NCBI GenBank assembly: GCA_002398485.1
Contig: DGYV01000016.1
Span: forward strand, 2,607 to 22,350
From: Peptococcaceae bacterium UBA4997
GTDB taxonomy: Bacteria; Bacillota; Dehalobacteriia; UBA4068; UBA4997
DNA length: 19,744 nt
Direction of reading: 5' to 3'
Shown here: positions 1 to 8,199 of the stretch, piece by piece
How positions within the stretch are numbered: the stretch's first letter is position 1
Layout: every line of letters starts with the position of its first letter
The notes under the pieces: generated by a model
Database searches by the model: none
Seen by the model: only the letters and a program-made list of their open reading frames with translations
What the model was told of the DNA's origin: nothing
Position numbers and translations under genes: made by a program

Positions 1-102
1 ATGGATATGCCTGCCGAGCCTGATTCTAATGTTGAGGCAGTGCCTTTGGGAGAATACAATAATCCAAGGCTTGGGCATGGTTATAAAAAAAATATTGCCT
101 GA
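1..102 (+). CDS. C-terminal tail of an unidentified upstream protein (5' partial)
   Basis: Frame 1 is open from the window edge to a TGA at 100-102 and encodes 33 residues ending in GHGYKKNIA. The first codon in the window happens to be ATG, but the gene probably begins upstream. The tail is hydrophilic and has no motif I recognise. It sits 16-25 bases before a MacB-type permease. In such loci the preceding gene is usually the partner ATP-binding protein or the membrane-fusion adaptor, so this is probably one of them. That identification rests on position only. Confidence 0.5.
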   Translation: MDMPAEPDSNVEAVPLGEYNNPRLGHGYKKNIA

Positions 103-113
103 CTTTGCATAGC

Positions 114-119
114 GGGGAG
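114..119 (+). promoter_or_regulatory. Ribosome binding site that argues for a downstream permease start
   Basis: GGGGAG at 114-119 runs into the GTG at 119, leaving no spacing for that codon. The in-frame TTG at 128 lies about 8 bases downstream, which is normal spacing. The real start is therefore more likely TTG 128 than GTG 119. Confidence 0.5.
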
Positions 120-127
120 TGAAAAGA

Positions 128-1402
128 TTGGGAAAATTTAAAAGCTTTGGCGTTCGCCTTCGCTTCAGTATGCAAATGGCATTTCATGGGGTAATGTCGA
201 ATCCTTTGCGTTCGATTTTGACCATATTGGGTGTTACTATAGGTGTTGCGGCCGTAGTAAGCCTAATGGGTATAGGGGAAGGCGCCCGTTCCGCAGTTGT
301 TGCTCAGTTTGAAAGCCTGGGTTCTAATGTGGTTATGGTAAAATCTACAGATAGGGCTACCGACTTTAAACCTGATTTAGCTTATGAGCTTAAGGAAAGA
401 GTAAATACTCTTACTGCTATGACCCCTGTGGCCTATGGCAGTGCTGATATGAAATGGCGGCGTTCCAGGGGTACTATAAGTGTGATAGGTGTTAATTCGG
501 AATTTCCTTATATTCGTGATCATACTATGATAGCAGGCAATTTTTTTAATGAGGTACAGGTTGGAAATAATTCCAAAGTAGCAGTTTTGGGCTATAACCT
601 TGCTGCTAAACTTCAGGGCGGCAGATCCCCTGTTGGTCAAACCTTGACCCTGAATGGTTATGAATATCGTATTATAGGTGTACTTTCCCAAAAGGGTGAT
701 GGCAAAGGGGAGGGTATTGATGATAAGATAGTTGTACCTTATACGACTGCCAAAAAAATCACGAAAAAAAATACTGTAACCGAATTATGGGGTAAAACAG
801 AGTCTTCAAGGGATTCGGAATTGGCAGTAGTACAGCTCAGCCGTATTTTTAGGCAAAAGCTCGGCCTGGAAAACGGTGCAAATTTAAGCGGTTCAGGCAA
901 TACTTCAACTCTTTTGGGTAATCTGGGCAATTCCGGAAATATTTATCAGAATGAGGATGTTACGGTTACCGTTACCAGCTTGGATCAAATGGTGGAAGAA
1001 GCTGATCAGGCTAACCGTATTATGTCGCTTTTATTAGGTGGTATAGCTGCTGTTTCCTTGTTGGTTGGCGGGCTTGGCATTATGAATATCATGCTGGTTG
1101 CGGTTACCGAGCGTACAGGTGAAATAGGTGTGCGCCGTGCCCTTGGTGCCAGACAAGGTGATTTGATAGTGCAGTTTATGCTGGAATCCCTTTATTTAAG
1201 CGGTATTGGTGCTATAGTTGGGGTAGTTTTGGGTGTAGCGGGAATGGACCTGTTTGCCCGTTATGGATTTGATGCCATAGTTAGTTTTACAGCAATTCGT
1301 GTGGCGGTAAGCGTGGCTTTGGGCTGTGGTGTGGTTTTCGGTGTTTACCCTGCCATAAATGCTTCTATGGTTCCGCCTGTGGAAGCATTGAGGAGCAATT
1401 AA
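128..1402 (+). CDS. MacB/YknZ-type ABC transporter permease (MacB_PCD and FtsX domains)
   Basis: This is the integral-membrane subunit of a MacB-like (type VII) ABC transporter, a family that exports peptides, lipoproteins or antibiotics, or transmits mechanical force across the envelope. The layout is diagnostic: a short cytoplasmic N-terminus, one membrane segment near residues 28-50 (SILTILGVTIGVAAVVSLM), a large extracytoplasmic domain of about 240 residues, and three C-terminal helices near 298-325, 350-373 and 385-407. The FtsX-domain signature GEIGVRRALGAR follows the second helix, and the protein ends in PPVEALRSN, typical of the family. Length (424 residues from TTG 128, 427 from GTG 119) is normal. 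The partner ATPase is not in the window and is probably just upstream. A strong terminator follows, so this is the last gene of its operon. The substrate cannot be inferred. Confidence 0.88.
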   Translation: MGKFKSFGVRLRFSMQMAFHGVMSNPLRSILTILGVTIGVAAVVSLMGIGEGARSAVVAQFESLGSNVVMVKSTDRATDFKPDLAYELKERVNTLTAMTPVAYGSADMKWRRSRGTISVIGVNSEFPYIRDHTMIAGNFFNEVQVGNNSKVAVLGYNLAAKLQGGRSPVGQTLTLNGYEYRIIGVLSQKGDGKGEGIDDKIVVPYTTAKKITKKNTVTELWGKTESSRDSELAVVQLSRIFRQKLGLENGANLSGSGNTSTLLGNLGNSGNIYQNEDVTVTVTSLDQMVEEADQANRIMSLLLGGIAAVSLLVGGLGIMNIMLVAVTERTGEIGVRRALGARQGDLIVQFMLESLYLSGIGAIVGVVLGVAGMDLFARYGFDAIVSFTAIRVAVSVALGCGVVFGVYPAINASMVPPVEALRSN

Positions 1403-1422
1403 TGGTTTTATTTATTCTTAAT

Positions 1423-1455
1423 AAAAAAGATGGCTTAAAAAGCCATCTTTTTTAT
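1423..1455 (+). terminator. Intrinsic terminator after the permease gene
   Basis: A perfect stem pairs AAAAAAGATGGCT (1423-1435) with AGCCATCTTTTTT (1441-1453) around a 5-base TAAAA loop. A U-tract ends the transcript. The A-rich left flank means it could also end transcription on the other strand. It separates the transporter operon from the purine operon. Confidence 0.9.
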
Positions 1456-1515
1456 GTGGATTTTTATTAAGAAATCAGCAATTAAAAGAGGATTTATGGG
1501 TAAAAAAGTAGAATC

Positions 1516-1542
1516 TTGTATTTTCATGCTTAATCTTAAAAT
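1516..1542 (+). promoter_or_regulatory. Weak candidate promoter for the purine operon
   Basis: TTGTAT (1516-1521) and TAAAAT (1537-1542) resemble -35 and -10 boxes, but the spacer is only 15 bases. The 114 bases between the terminator and purE must hold the operon promoter, and this is the best pair I find by eye. I see no B. subtilis PurR box and no purine riboswitch core. Confidence 0.25.
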
Positions 1543-1569
1543 TATTTATTAAAATTAAGGAGGCAAAAA

Positions 1570-2112
1570 ATGGGTGTGGATAATTCCAGTCTACTAAACT
1601 CCAATAAAGTTATGGTGGTTATGGGCAGTGATTCGGATTTGCCCGTAGTTAAAGCTGCAGTTGATTTTTTAGAGGAGATGGCTATTCCTTTTGAAGTTCA
1701 TGTATCTTCCGCTCACAGAGCCGCTGCCAAAACTGAGACTCTAGCTAAAAATGCCGTAGCTAACGGTTTTGCCGTTATTATAGCTGCTGCTGGGGGAGCC
1801 GCTCATTTAGCGGGAGTTATAGCCGCACAAACTACTTTGCCCGTCATTGGCATTCCTGTAAAATCAGGTGCTTTGCAGGGTATGGATGCCTTATACGCAA
1901 CAGTGCAAATGCCTCCTGGTATTCCCGTAGCTACGGTAGCAATAGACGGAGCTAGGAATGCGGCAATATTGGCTGCTCAAATACTTGGTATTACTGACCG
2001 GCAAATAAGTGAAAAAATTGCTGCTTTAAAAAATAAAATGGCTGAAGATATTGAAAAAAAGGATACAAAATTACAGTCTCTTGGTGTGGCTGAGTATTTG
2101 GCACAAAAATAA
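1570..2112 (+). CDS. purE: 5-(carboxyamino)imidazole ribonucleotide mutase, class I PurE
   Basis: PurE makes carboxyaminoimidazole ribonucleotide (CAIR) in step six of IMP synthesis. Class I enzymes rearrange N5-CAIR, which PurK makes. Visible motifs are MGSDSDLPV near residue 17, SAHRA near 46, [11 protein letters not shown] near 76, and [24 protein letters not shown] near 116. The GGAAHL segment marks class I; class II, which uses CO2 directly, has AGRSN there. Two usually conserved positions differ from the E. coli form: AGAGG reads AAAGG, and HLPG reads HLAG. A lysine-rich tail extends the protein to 180 residues, slightly longer than usual. A strong AAGGAGG sits 6 bases before the ATG. 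It is the first gene of the pur operon, and purK, which follows it in B. subtilis, is absent. Confidence 0.95.
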   Translation: MGVDNSSLLNSNKVMVVMGSDSDLPVVKAAVDFLEEMAIPFEVHVSSAHRAAAKTETLAKNAVANGFAVIIAAAGGAAHLAGVIAAQTTLPVIGIPVKSGALQGMDALYATVQMPPGIPVATVAIDGARNAAILAAQILGITDRQISEKIAALKNKMAEDIEKKDTKLQSLGVAEYLAQK

Positions 2113-2161
2113 AATAAATATAGAATATTGTGTTATATAATGTCATAAGGGGAGGAAAAAT

Positions 2162-3457
2162 ATGATTGAGCGCTATACCATGCCGGAAATGAAAAAGGTT
2201 TGGGCGGTAAAAAATCGTTTTGAGCTTATGCTTCAAATAGAGCTTTATGCTTGTGAAGCAGCAAGAGATAAAGGCGATATCACCGCCGAAATTTATGATG
2301 AAATCAAAGCAAATGCACACTTTGATTTACAGCGTATCGTGGAAATAGAAGAAGTTACCAGACACGATGTGGTGGCATTTTTGGCAGCGGTTGGTGAAAA
2401 TTTGGGTGATTTGGCAAAATATGTGCATAAAGGCCTGACCGCTTCGGATATTTTGGATACGGCGCTTTCGGTACAAATGAAACAATCTGCCGAGCTTCTT
2501 TTAGGCAAACTTTATGTTTTAAGGGATATTTTGGTTGAAAAGGCTAAAAAATATAAATATACTCTTATGGTTGGCAGAACTCACGGTATGCATGCCGAAC
2601 CTACCACCTTTGGCTTAAAAATGGCTTTATGGATTAAAGAAACCGACCGCTGTATCGAGCGCATAACTTCTGCCAAAAATACCATAGCCGTAGGTAAAAT
2701 GTCGGGTGCTGTAGGTAATTTTGCGAATATAGACCCTTTTATTGAAGAACATGTTTGCCGCCGTTTAGGGCTTAAGCCTGAAGAGGTTTCCACCCAGATA
2801 ATCCAGCGCGACCGCCACGCCTATTTTATTAATATGCTGGCTTTGGTTGGTTCAACCATTGAAAAATTTGCTACCGAGATCCGCAACCTTTCCCGTACGG
2901 ATATTTCTGAAGTGGATGAGCCTTATACAAAAGGACAGCGTGATTCTATGGGTATGCCGCATAAGCGCAATCCTGTGGTTACCGAGCGTTTAACAGGGCT
3001 TTCCAGAATTTTGAGGGGCAATGCTTTGGCTGCCATGGAAGATATTTCCCTTTGGCATGAGCGGGATATGACGCATTCCTCCGTTGAAAGGATAATTATA
3101 CCGGATAGCTGTATGTTGCTTGATTATATGCTGGATCATATGGCTAATGTAATGCGTGATTTAATAGTACATGCGGATAACATGTTGGCTAATATGGAAA
3201 AAACCTTGGGGCTTTTATCTTCTCAGCGTGTATTCTTGGCACTTATGGATCATGGTGTTGCCAGAGAGACTGCTTATGAATGGGTAAAACGTAATGCTCT
3301 TGGTGCCTTTGAAAATAAAATGGATTTTGAATATTATATACTCCAGGATAAGGATATTATGCGTATAATGTCATCCGAGGAATTGGATACATTATTCGAT
3401 TATGATTATTGTATAAAAAATGTGGATTATATATTTACCAGGGCAGGTATTGAATAA
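2162..3457 (+). CDS. purB: Adenylosuccinate lyase
   Basis: PurB cleaves fumarate from SAICAR in IMP synthesis and from adenylosuccinate in AMP synthesis. At 431 residues it has the normal length of the B. subtilis type. Residues I recall as active-site positions in the B. subtilis enzyme fall at the same numbers: His68 (TRHDVVAF), His141 (RTHGMHAEPTTFG), Lys268 and Glu275. The fumarase/aspartase-superfamily signature loop usually reads GSSAMPHKRNP; here it is DSMGMPHKRNP (261-271), so the glycine is Asp and the second serine is Met, while one serine (Ser262) remains. The start is preceded by AGGGGAGG (2148-2155). It lies 49 bases after purE and 40 before purF. The genes purC, purS, purQ and purL, which sit between purB and purF in B. 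subtilis, are missing. Confidence 0.95.
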   Translation: MIERYTMPEMKKVWAVKNRFELMLQIELYACEAARDKGDITAEIYDEIKANAHFDLQRIVEIEEVTRHDVVAFLAAVGENLGDLAKYVHKGLTASDILDTALSVQMKQSAELLLGKLYVLRDILVEKAKKYKYTLMVGRTHGMHAEPTTFGLKMALWIKETDRCIERITSAKNTIAVGKMSGAVGNFANIDPFIEEHVCRRLGLKPEEVSTQIIQRDRHAYFINMLALVGSTIEKFATEIRNLSRTDISEVDEPYTKGQRDSMGMPHKRNPVVTERLTGLSRILRGNALAAMEDISLWHERDMTHSSVERIIIPDSCMLLDYMLDHMANVMRDLIVHADNMLANMEKTLGLLSSQRVFLALMDHGVARETAYEWVKRNALGAFENKMDFEYYILQDKDIMRIMSSEELDTLFDYDYCIKNVDYIFTRAGIE

Positions 3458-3497
3458 ATCATTATTTTTATGGTTAAGAGGGGAAAGGTAGAGGTAA

Positions 3498-4976
3498 ATG
3501 GGAAAAGTGTTGGATTGCAAAAAACCTGTTTTAAAAGAAAATGAGGACAAGCTTCATGAGGAATGCGGTTTATTCGGTATTTATGCCAAAGAGAGAGCAA
3601 ATGTAGCTTTTGATACTTATGTGGCTCTTTTTGCTTTACAGCACCGCGGCCAGGAAAGCTGCGGTATAGCCGTAAACGATTATGGAAATATTCGTATCCA
3701 TAAAGATGTAGGACTGGTACCGGATGTTTTTAATAAAAATGTTATTGAACACTTGGGATTTGCCAGAAGCGCGGTAGGCCATGTACGTTATTCTACTTCA
3801 GGCATGGCAGTGCGCGCTAATGCTCAGCCTTTAATAGTTAAACATACCAGGGGTTTTATGGCGGTAGCGCATAACGGCAATATAGCTAATGCCAGAGAAA
3901 TAAAAGAAAATTTGGAACTTAAGGGAGCTATTTTCCATACCACCAGTGATACGGAAGTTATTTCTTATGTAATTACTGAAGCAAGGCTGCATCAGCCTTC
4001 TGTGGAAACGGCTGTTGAAGAGGCCATGTATACCTTGAAAGGCGCCTATTCATTGGTGATAATGTCCAGAAAAAAACTGGTGGCTGTGCGTGATCCTTAT
4101 GGTTTTAGGCCGCTTTGCGTAGGTAAAAAAGGCGAGGATTATGTTTTTGCGTCTGAAAGCTGTGCCTTGGATAGTATAGGTGCAAAATTCATCCGCGATT
4201 TGAAACCGGGTGAAATAATGGTAGTAGATGAAGATGGATTGCGCAGTATTGAAACACATTGTGGCAGAAAGCCCAGCTTATGTGTTTTTGAATTTGTATA
4301 TTTTGCCCGTCCAGATTCTGTTATCGACGGCAACAGTGTGCACTTGGCTAGAAAAAGGGCAGGGCGGTTTTTGGCCGAATCACATCCTGTCGAGGCAGAT
4401 GTTGTTATCGGTGTGCCTGATTCCGGTTTGGACGCAGCATTGGGTTATGCTGAAGCTTCAGGTATTCCCTATGGTATAGGTTTTATAAAAAACCGTTATA
4501 TTGGGCGTACCTTTATTCAACCTACTCAAAAGCAAAGGGAAAACTCGGTAAGGATAAAGCTAAATGTGCTTAAATCAACGGTGGAAGGTAAAAGAGTGGT
4601 ATTAGTTGATGACTCTATAGTTCGTGGTACTACCAGCGCACGTATTGTTAAGATTTTAAGGGAAGCGGGCGCCAAAGAAGTTCATATGCGTGTTTCTTCA
4701 CCTCCCTTTACGCATCCTTGCTATTTTGGTACAGATGTGGATAGTCAGGATAAATTGATTGCTAATCATAAAACCATAGAAGAAATCAGGGAAACCATAG
4801 GTGTAGATACGCTGGGTTATATATCCGTTGAGGAAGTGAAAAAAATAGCTTCAGGTATAAGCTGTGATTATTGCACAGGTTGTTTTACTGGTTTGTATCC
4901 TATTGAAATACCTGAAATAGATGATATAGATAAGGATTATTGGAGCATCACCGAAGGTGGGACCAGTATCAAATAA
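3498..4976 (+). CDS. purF: Amidophosphoribosyltransferase (B. subtilis type, Fe-S containing)
   Basis: PurF commits PRPP to purine synthesis, using glutamine to form phosphoribosylamine. The N-terminal Ntn-hydrolase glutaminase domain starts at Cys23 (EECGLFGIYA), which must be freed by removal of a 22-residue propeptide. Typical glutaminase motifs follow: LQHRGQESCG (47-56), VRYST (96-100) and AHNGNIAN (124-131). The phosphoribosyltransferase domain carries the PRPP-binding motif VVLVDDSIVRGTT (367-379). Likely [4Fe-4S] ligands are Cys262 (SLCVFEF), Cys408 (HPCYFGTD), Cys459 and Cys462 (CDYCTGC). They correspond well to the four cysteines of the oxygen-sensitive B. subtilis enzyme, so this is the cluster-bearing type rather than the E. 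coli type. Feedback inhibition by AMP and GMP is expected from the family. The gene lies 21 bases before purM. Confidence 0.96.
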   Translation: MGKVLDCKKPVLKENEDKLHEECGLFGIYAKERANVAFDTYVALFALQHRGQESCGIAVNDYGNIRIHKDVGLVPDVFNKNVIEHLGFARSAVGHVRYSTSGMAVRANAQPLIVKHTRGFMAVAHNGNIANAREIKENLELKGAIFHTTSDTEVISYVITEARLHQPSVETAVEEAMYTLKGAYSLVIMSRKKLVAVRDPYGFRPLCVGKKGEDYVFASESCALDSIGAKFIRDLKPGEIMVVDEDGLRSIETHCGRKPSLCVFEFVYFARPDSVIDGNSVHLARKRAGRFLAESHPVEADVVIGVPDSGLDAALGYAEASGIPYGIGFIKNRYIGRTFIQPTQKQRENSVRIKLNVLKSTVEGKRVVLVDDSIVRGTTSARIVKILREAGAKEVHMRVSSPPFTHPCYFGTDVDSQDKLIANHKTIEEIRETIGVDTLGYISVEEVKKIASGISCDYCTGCFTGLYPIEIPEIDDIDKDYWSITEGGTSIK

Positions 4977-4997
4977 TTATTATTCAGGAGGCTTATC

Positions 4998-6017
4998 ATG
5001 GCTATTACTTATAAAGATGCAGGTGTGGATATTGATGCAGGTAATATGGCAGTGGAAAAAATGAAGAGCTATGTTAAAAAAACCTTCAGGCCGGAAGTTC
5101 TTACGGATTTAGGCAGTTTTGCCGGGCTTTTTGCGCTTGACACCAAAAAATACAAGGAGCCTGTACTTATAGCAGGCACGGATGGTGTGGGCACCAAGCT
5201 TAGGGTAGCTATGCTTTTGGATAAGCATGATACTATAGGTATAGATGCTGTTGCTATGTGTGTTAATGATATTTTGGTTCAGGGTGCAGAGCCGTTATTT
5301 TTTTTGGATTATGTTGCCGTGGGTAAACTTAAGCCCGATAAAGTTGCAACAATAGTAAAAGGCGTTGCCGAAGGCTGTTTGCAATCTAATTGTTCATTGA
5401 TAGGCGGAGAAACCGCGGAAATGCCCGGTTTTTATGGTGAAGATGAATATGATATAGCGGGTTTTGCGGTAGGGGTTGCGGAAAAATCCAAAATAATCAA
5501 CGGTTCAGGTTTAACAGAAGGGGATGTTTTAATTGGCCTGCCTTCTACAGGTTTGCATTCCAACGGCTATTCTTTGGCTCGCCGTATTCTTTTGGAAAAT
5601 GAGAAAAATGCCCAAACCTATGTGGAGGAGTTGGGCATGACTGTAGGAGAGGCCATGCTGGTGCCTACCCGTATTTATGTTAAGGATGTTATGCCGCTTT
5701 TTGAGAAAGTTGATATCAAGGGGATGTGCCATATTACAGGCGGTGGTTTAATAGAAAACTTACCCAGGGTATTCCCCAAAGGTATAGCTGTAAAAATAGA
5801 TACTAAAACTTGGCAAAAGCCGCCGATTTTTGATTTTATGCAAAAAATTGGCGAGGTTCAGGATGATGAAATGTACCGCGTTTTCAATATGGGTGTAGGT
5901 TTTGTTATCATGGTTAAGCCAAGTGATGCCGATACGGTATTACAGGCTTGCCCCGATGCTTTTGTGATGGGTAAATTTGTAAAAGCCACTGATGATAAAA
6001 CAGTAAAAATATACTAG
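4998..6017 (+). CDS. purM: Phosphoribosylformylglycinamidine cyclo-ligase (AIR synthetase)
   Basis: PurM closes the imidazole ring, converting FGAM and ATP to AIR. At 339 residues it has family length. Family motifs are [12 protein letters not shown] near residue 59, the [22 protein letters not shown] segment near 87, [11 protein letters not shown] near 136, and [11 protein letters not shown] near 190, all typical of the PurM/HypE ATP-binding superfamily. AGGAGG (4986-4991) lies 6 bases before the ATG. Its substrate FGAM comes from PurL, which is not encoded in this window. HypE at the far right of the window is a distant member of the same superfamily. Confidence 0.96.
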   Translation: MAITYKDAGVDIDAGNMAVEKMKSYVKKTFRPEVLTDLGSFAGLFALDTKKYKEPVLIAGTDGVGTKLRVAMLLDKHDTIGIDAVAMCVNDILVQGAEPLFFLDYVAVGKLKPDKVATIVKGVAEGCLQSNCSLIGGETAEMPGFYGEDEYDIAGFAVGVAEKSKIINGSGLTEGDVLIGLPSTGLHSNGYSLARRILLENEKNAQTYVEELGMTVGEAMLVPTRIYVKDVMPLFEKVDIKGMCHITGGGLIENLPRVFPKGIAVKIDTKTWQKPPIFDFMQKIGEVQDDEMYRVFNMGVGFVIMVKPSDADTVLQACPDAFVMGKFVKATDDKTVKIY

Positions 6018-6026
6018 GAGGCAATT

Positions 6027-6635
6027 ATGCTTAAAATTGCTGTATTAGCATCCGGCAGCGGTTCAAATTTGCAATCTATTATAGATAATATACAAGCAGG
6101 CAAGCTGGATGCTCAAATTCAATTGGTATTAAGTGATAAAAGTAATGCTTATGCCCTTAAAAGAGCTGCCTCAGCAGGTATTAAAACTTGTTATATGAAC
6201 CCTAAGGATTATGATGATAGAGTAAGTTATGATAAAGCACTGGCTGAAGAAGTTAAAGCCAGCGGAGCTGAGCTTGTGGTTTTGGCAGGTTTTATGCGTA
6301 TATTAAATAAGGTTTTTTTAGAAGAATTCAATAACAGGGTCATAAATATCCACCCTGCACTTTTACCCAGTTTTCCCGGTTTGCACGCTCAAGATCAGGC
6401 TTGGGCCTATGGGGTTAAGGTTTCGGGTTGTACGGTACATTTTGTAGATTGCGGTACAGATACAGGGCCTATTATTGCCCAAAGAGCTGTGCCCGTGCTT
6501 GATACCGACACGGCGGATGATTTGGCCAAGCGTATTTTGGTTGAAGAACATAAAATATACCCTTATATTATTCAGATGATTGCTGAGGGCAAAGTTTGGC
6601 TTATAAACAATAAAGTAAAAATAAATGAAGCCTAG
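6027..6635 (+). CDS. purN: Phosphoribosylglycinamide formyltransferase (10-formyl-THF dependent)
   Basis: PurN transfers a formyl group from 10-formyltetrahydrofolate to GAR, giving FGAR. At 202 residues it is normal. Visible motifs are ASGSGSNLQSI at the N-terminus for phosphate binding, and the catalytic triad Asn107 and His109 (INIHPALLPSFPG) with Asp145 (GTDTGPII), matching Asn, His and Asp of the E. coli enzyme. Its ribosome binding site AGGAGG (6016-6021) overlaps the purM stop codon, so the two are likely coupled in translation. The formate-dependent alternative PurT is not seen here. Confidence 0.95.
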   Translation: MLKIAVLASGSGSNLQSIIDNIQAGKLDAQIQLVLSDKSNAYALKRAASAGIKTCYMNPKDYDDRVSYDKALAEEVKASGAELVVLAGFMRILNKVFLEEFNNRVINIHPALLPSFPGLHAQDQAWAYGVKVSGCTVHFVDCGTDTGPIIAQRAVPVLDTDTADDLAKRILVEEHKIYPYIIQMIAEGKVWLINNKVKINEA

Positions 6636-6649
6636 GAGGTAGCAAGAAA

Positions 6650-8185
6650 ATGAAAAAAAGAGCATTGGTTAGCGTATCCGATAAAAGAGGTGTTGTAGAG
6701 CTGGCACGGCAACTTGCGGATTTAGATTTTGAAATAGTTTCCACGGGCGGCACCTATAAAACAATAGTGGATGCAGGAATCCCCGCTACCTATGTTACTG
6801 AAATAACCGATTTCCCTGAAATTTTAGGTGGCAGAGTAAAAACCCTGCATCCTTTTGTTCATGGTGGTATTTTGGCTATGCGTACTCCTGAACATTTGGC
6901 ACAGCTGGATAAACTGGGTATAGCTCCAATTGATTTGGTTGTGGTTAATTTGTATCCCTTCAGAGCTACTATTGCCAAACCAAACGTAACTTTGGCAGAA
7001 GCTATTGAAAATATTGATATTGGCGGCCCCACCATGGTTAGGGCAGCGGCCAAAAACTATAAATATGTTACCATCGTGGTAAACCCCGAACGTTACAGTG
7101 AAGTAGTGGAAAAACTTAAAGCGGGCACTTTGGATGAATCTACCCGCCTATCCTTGGCTTTGGAAGCGTTCAACCATACGGCAGAATATGACAGCTATAT
7201 TTCCGCTTATCTGAAAAACGTTGTTGGCACTAAAAAACTTTTTCCTGAAACAGTGGTTTTATTAGGTGAAAAAGTACAAAACCTACGTTATGGTGAAAAC
7301 CCTCATCAAAAAGCAGCTTTTTACCGTGCTTTCGGTGCGAAGGAACCTTCTGTGGGTACTGCTGCACAATTACAGGGCAAGGAACTTTCCTTCAACAATA
7401 TAGTAGACTTGAATGCGGCTTTGGAACTGGTTCGGGAATTCAGCGATCCCGCGGCTGTTATCGTTAAGCATACCAATCCCTGCGGTACGGCTTTGGGACA
7501 AAATATTTATGAAGCTTATACCAGGGCCTATGATGCTGATTCCAAATCTGCTTATGGTGGTATTGTGGCCTTGAATAAAGAAGTTGATGAAAAAACAGCG
7601 GCCAAAATGGCAAAAACTTTTTTGGAAGCTATCATAGCGCCTTCCTTTAGCAGTGCTGCTTTGGAGATTTTAAGCACAAAAGCAAATTTACGCTTATTAA
7701 CAGTAGGTGAATTTACTAAAGCCGAAGATGCTGTGGATGTTAAGCGTGTTAACGGTGGTATTCTTTTGCAAACAAGTGATAATGCTCAGGTAAAACGTGA
7801 GGAATTACAATTTGTAACGGAAAAACGTCCTACCCAAGCCCAAATAGATGAGCTTTTGTTTGCCATGAATGTGGTAAAACACGTGAAATCCAATGCTATA
7901 GTTGTAAGCAAGGGTAGGCAGATAATTGGTGTTGGCGCAGGACAAATGAACAGAGTAGGTTCAGCTTCCATAGCTTTTGAACAGGCAGGAGATGCTACTG
8001 AAGGAGCAGTGCTGGCTTCCGATGCTTTCTTCCCTTTCCGTGATACCATAGATGAGGCCTCCAAACGCGGTATCGCCGCGGTCATTCAGCCCGGTGGTTC
8101 GGTTCGTGATCAGGAATCTATAAATGCGGCCAATGAAGCAGGTATAGCTATGGTATTTACAGGCATTCGCCATTTCAAACACTAG
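6650..8185 (+). CDS. purH: Bifunctional AICAR transformylase / IMP cyclohydrolase
   Basis: PurH performs the last two steps to IMP: formylation of AICAR by 10-formyl-THF, then ring closure. The N-terminal cyclohydrolase (MGS-like) domain covers roughly residues 1-195, with VSDKRGVVELA, STGGTYKTI and RVKTLHPFVHGG. The C-terminal transformylase carries VKHTNPCGTA with the catalytic Lys273-His274 pair, VKSNAIVVSKGRQIIGVGAG, and SDAFFPFRDTID followed by IQPGGSVRDQESI. At 511 residues it is full length. Its ribosome binding site AGGAGG (6634-6639) overlaps the purN stop. It lies 14 bases before purD. Confidence 0.96.
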   Translation: MKKRALVSVSDKRGVVELARQLADLDFEIVSTGGTYKTIVDAGIPATYVTEITDFPEILGGRVKTLHPFVHGGILAMRTPEHLAQLDKLGIAPIDLVVVNLYPFRATIAKPNVTLAEAIENIDIGGPTMVRAAAKNYKYVTIVVNPERYSEVVEKLKAGTLDESTRLSLALEAFNHTAEYDSYISAYLKNVVGTKKLFPETVVLLGEKVQNLRYGENPHQKAAFYRAFGAKEPSVGTAAQLQGKELSFNNIVDLNAALELVREFSDPAAVIVKHTNPCGTALGQNIYEAYTRAYDADSKSAYGGIVALNKEVDEKTAAKMAKTFLEAIIAPSFSSAALEILSTKANLRLLTVGEFTKAEDAVDVKRVNGGILLQTSDNAQVKREELQFVTEKRPTQAQIDELLFAMNVVKHVKSNAIVVSKGRQIIGVGAGQMNRVGSASIAFEQAGDATEGAVLASDAFFPFRDTIDEASKRGIAAVIQPGGSVRDQESINAANEAGIAMVFTGIRHFKH

Positions 8186-8199
8186 AAAGAGGTGCACTT

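Noticed and set aside
1456..1569. Purine riboswitch or PurR box upstream of purE
   Set aside because: The 114 bases lack the conserved riboswitch core and any CCGAAC-type PurR box, and the leader is too short for an aptamer plus expression platform.
2136..2141. TATAAT before purB as an internal promoter
   Set aside because: No -35-like hexamer lies 16-18 bases upstream, and the short gap fits an uninterrupted operon.
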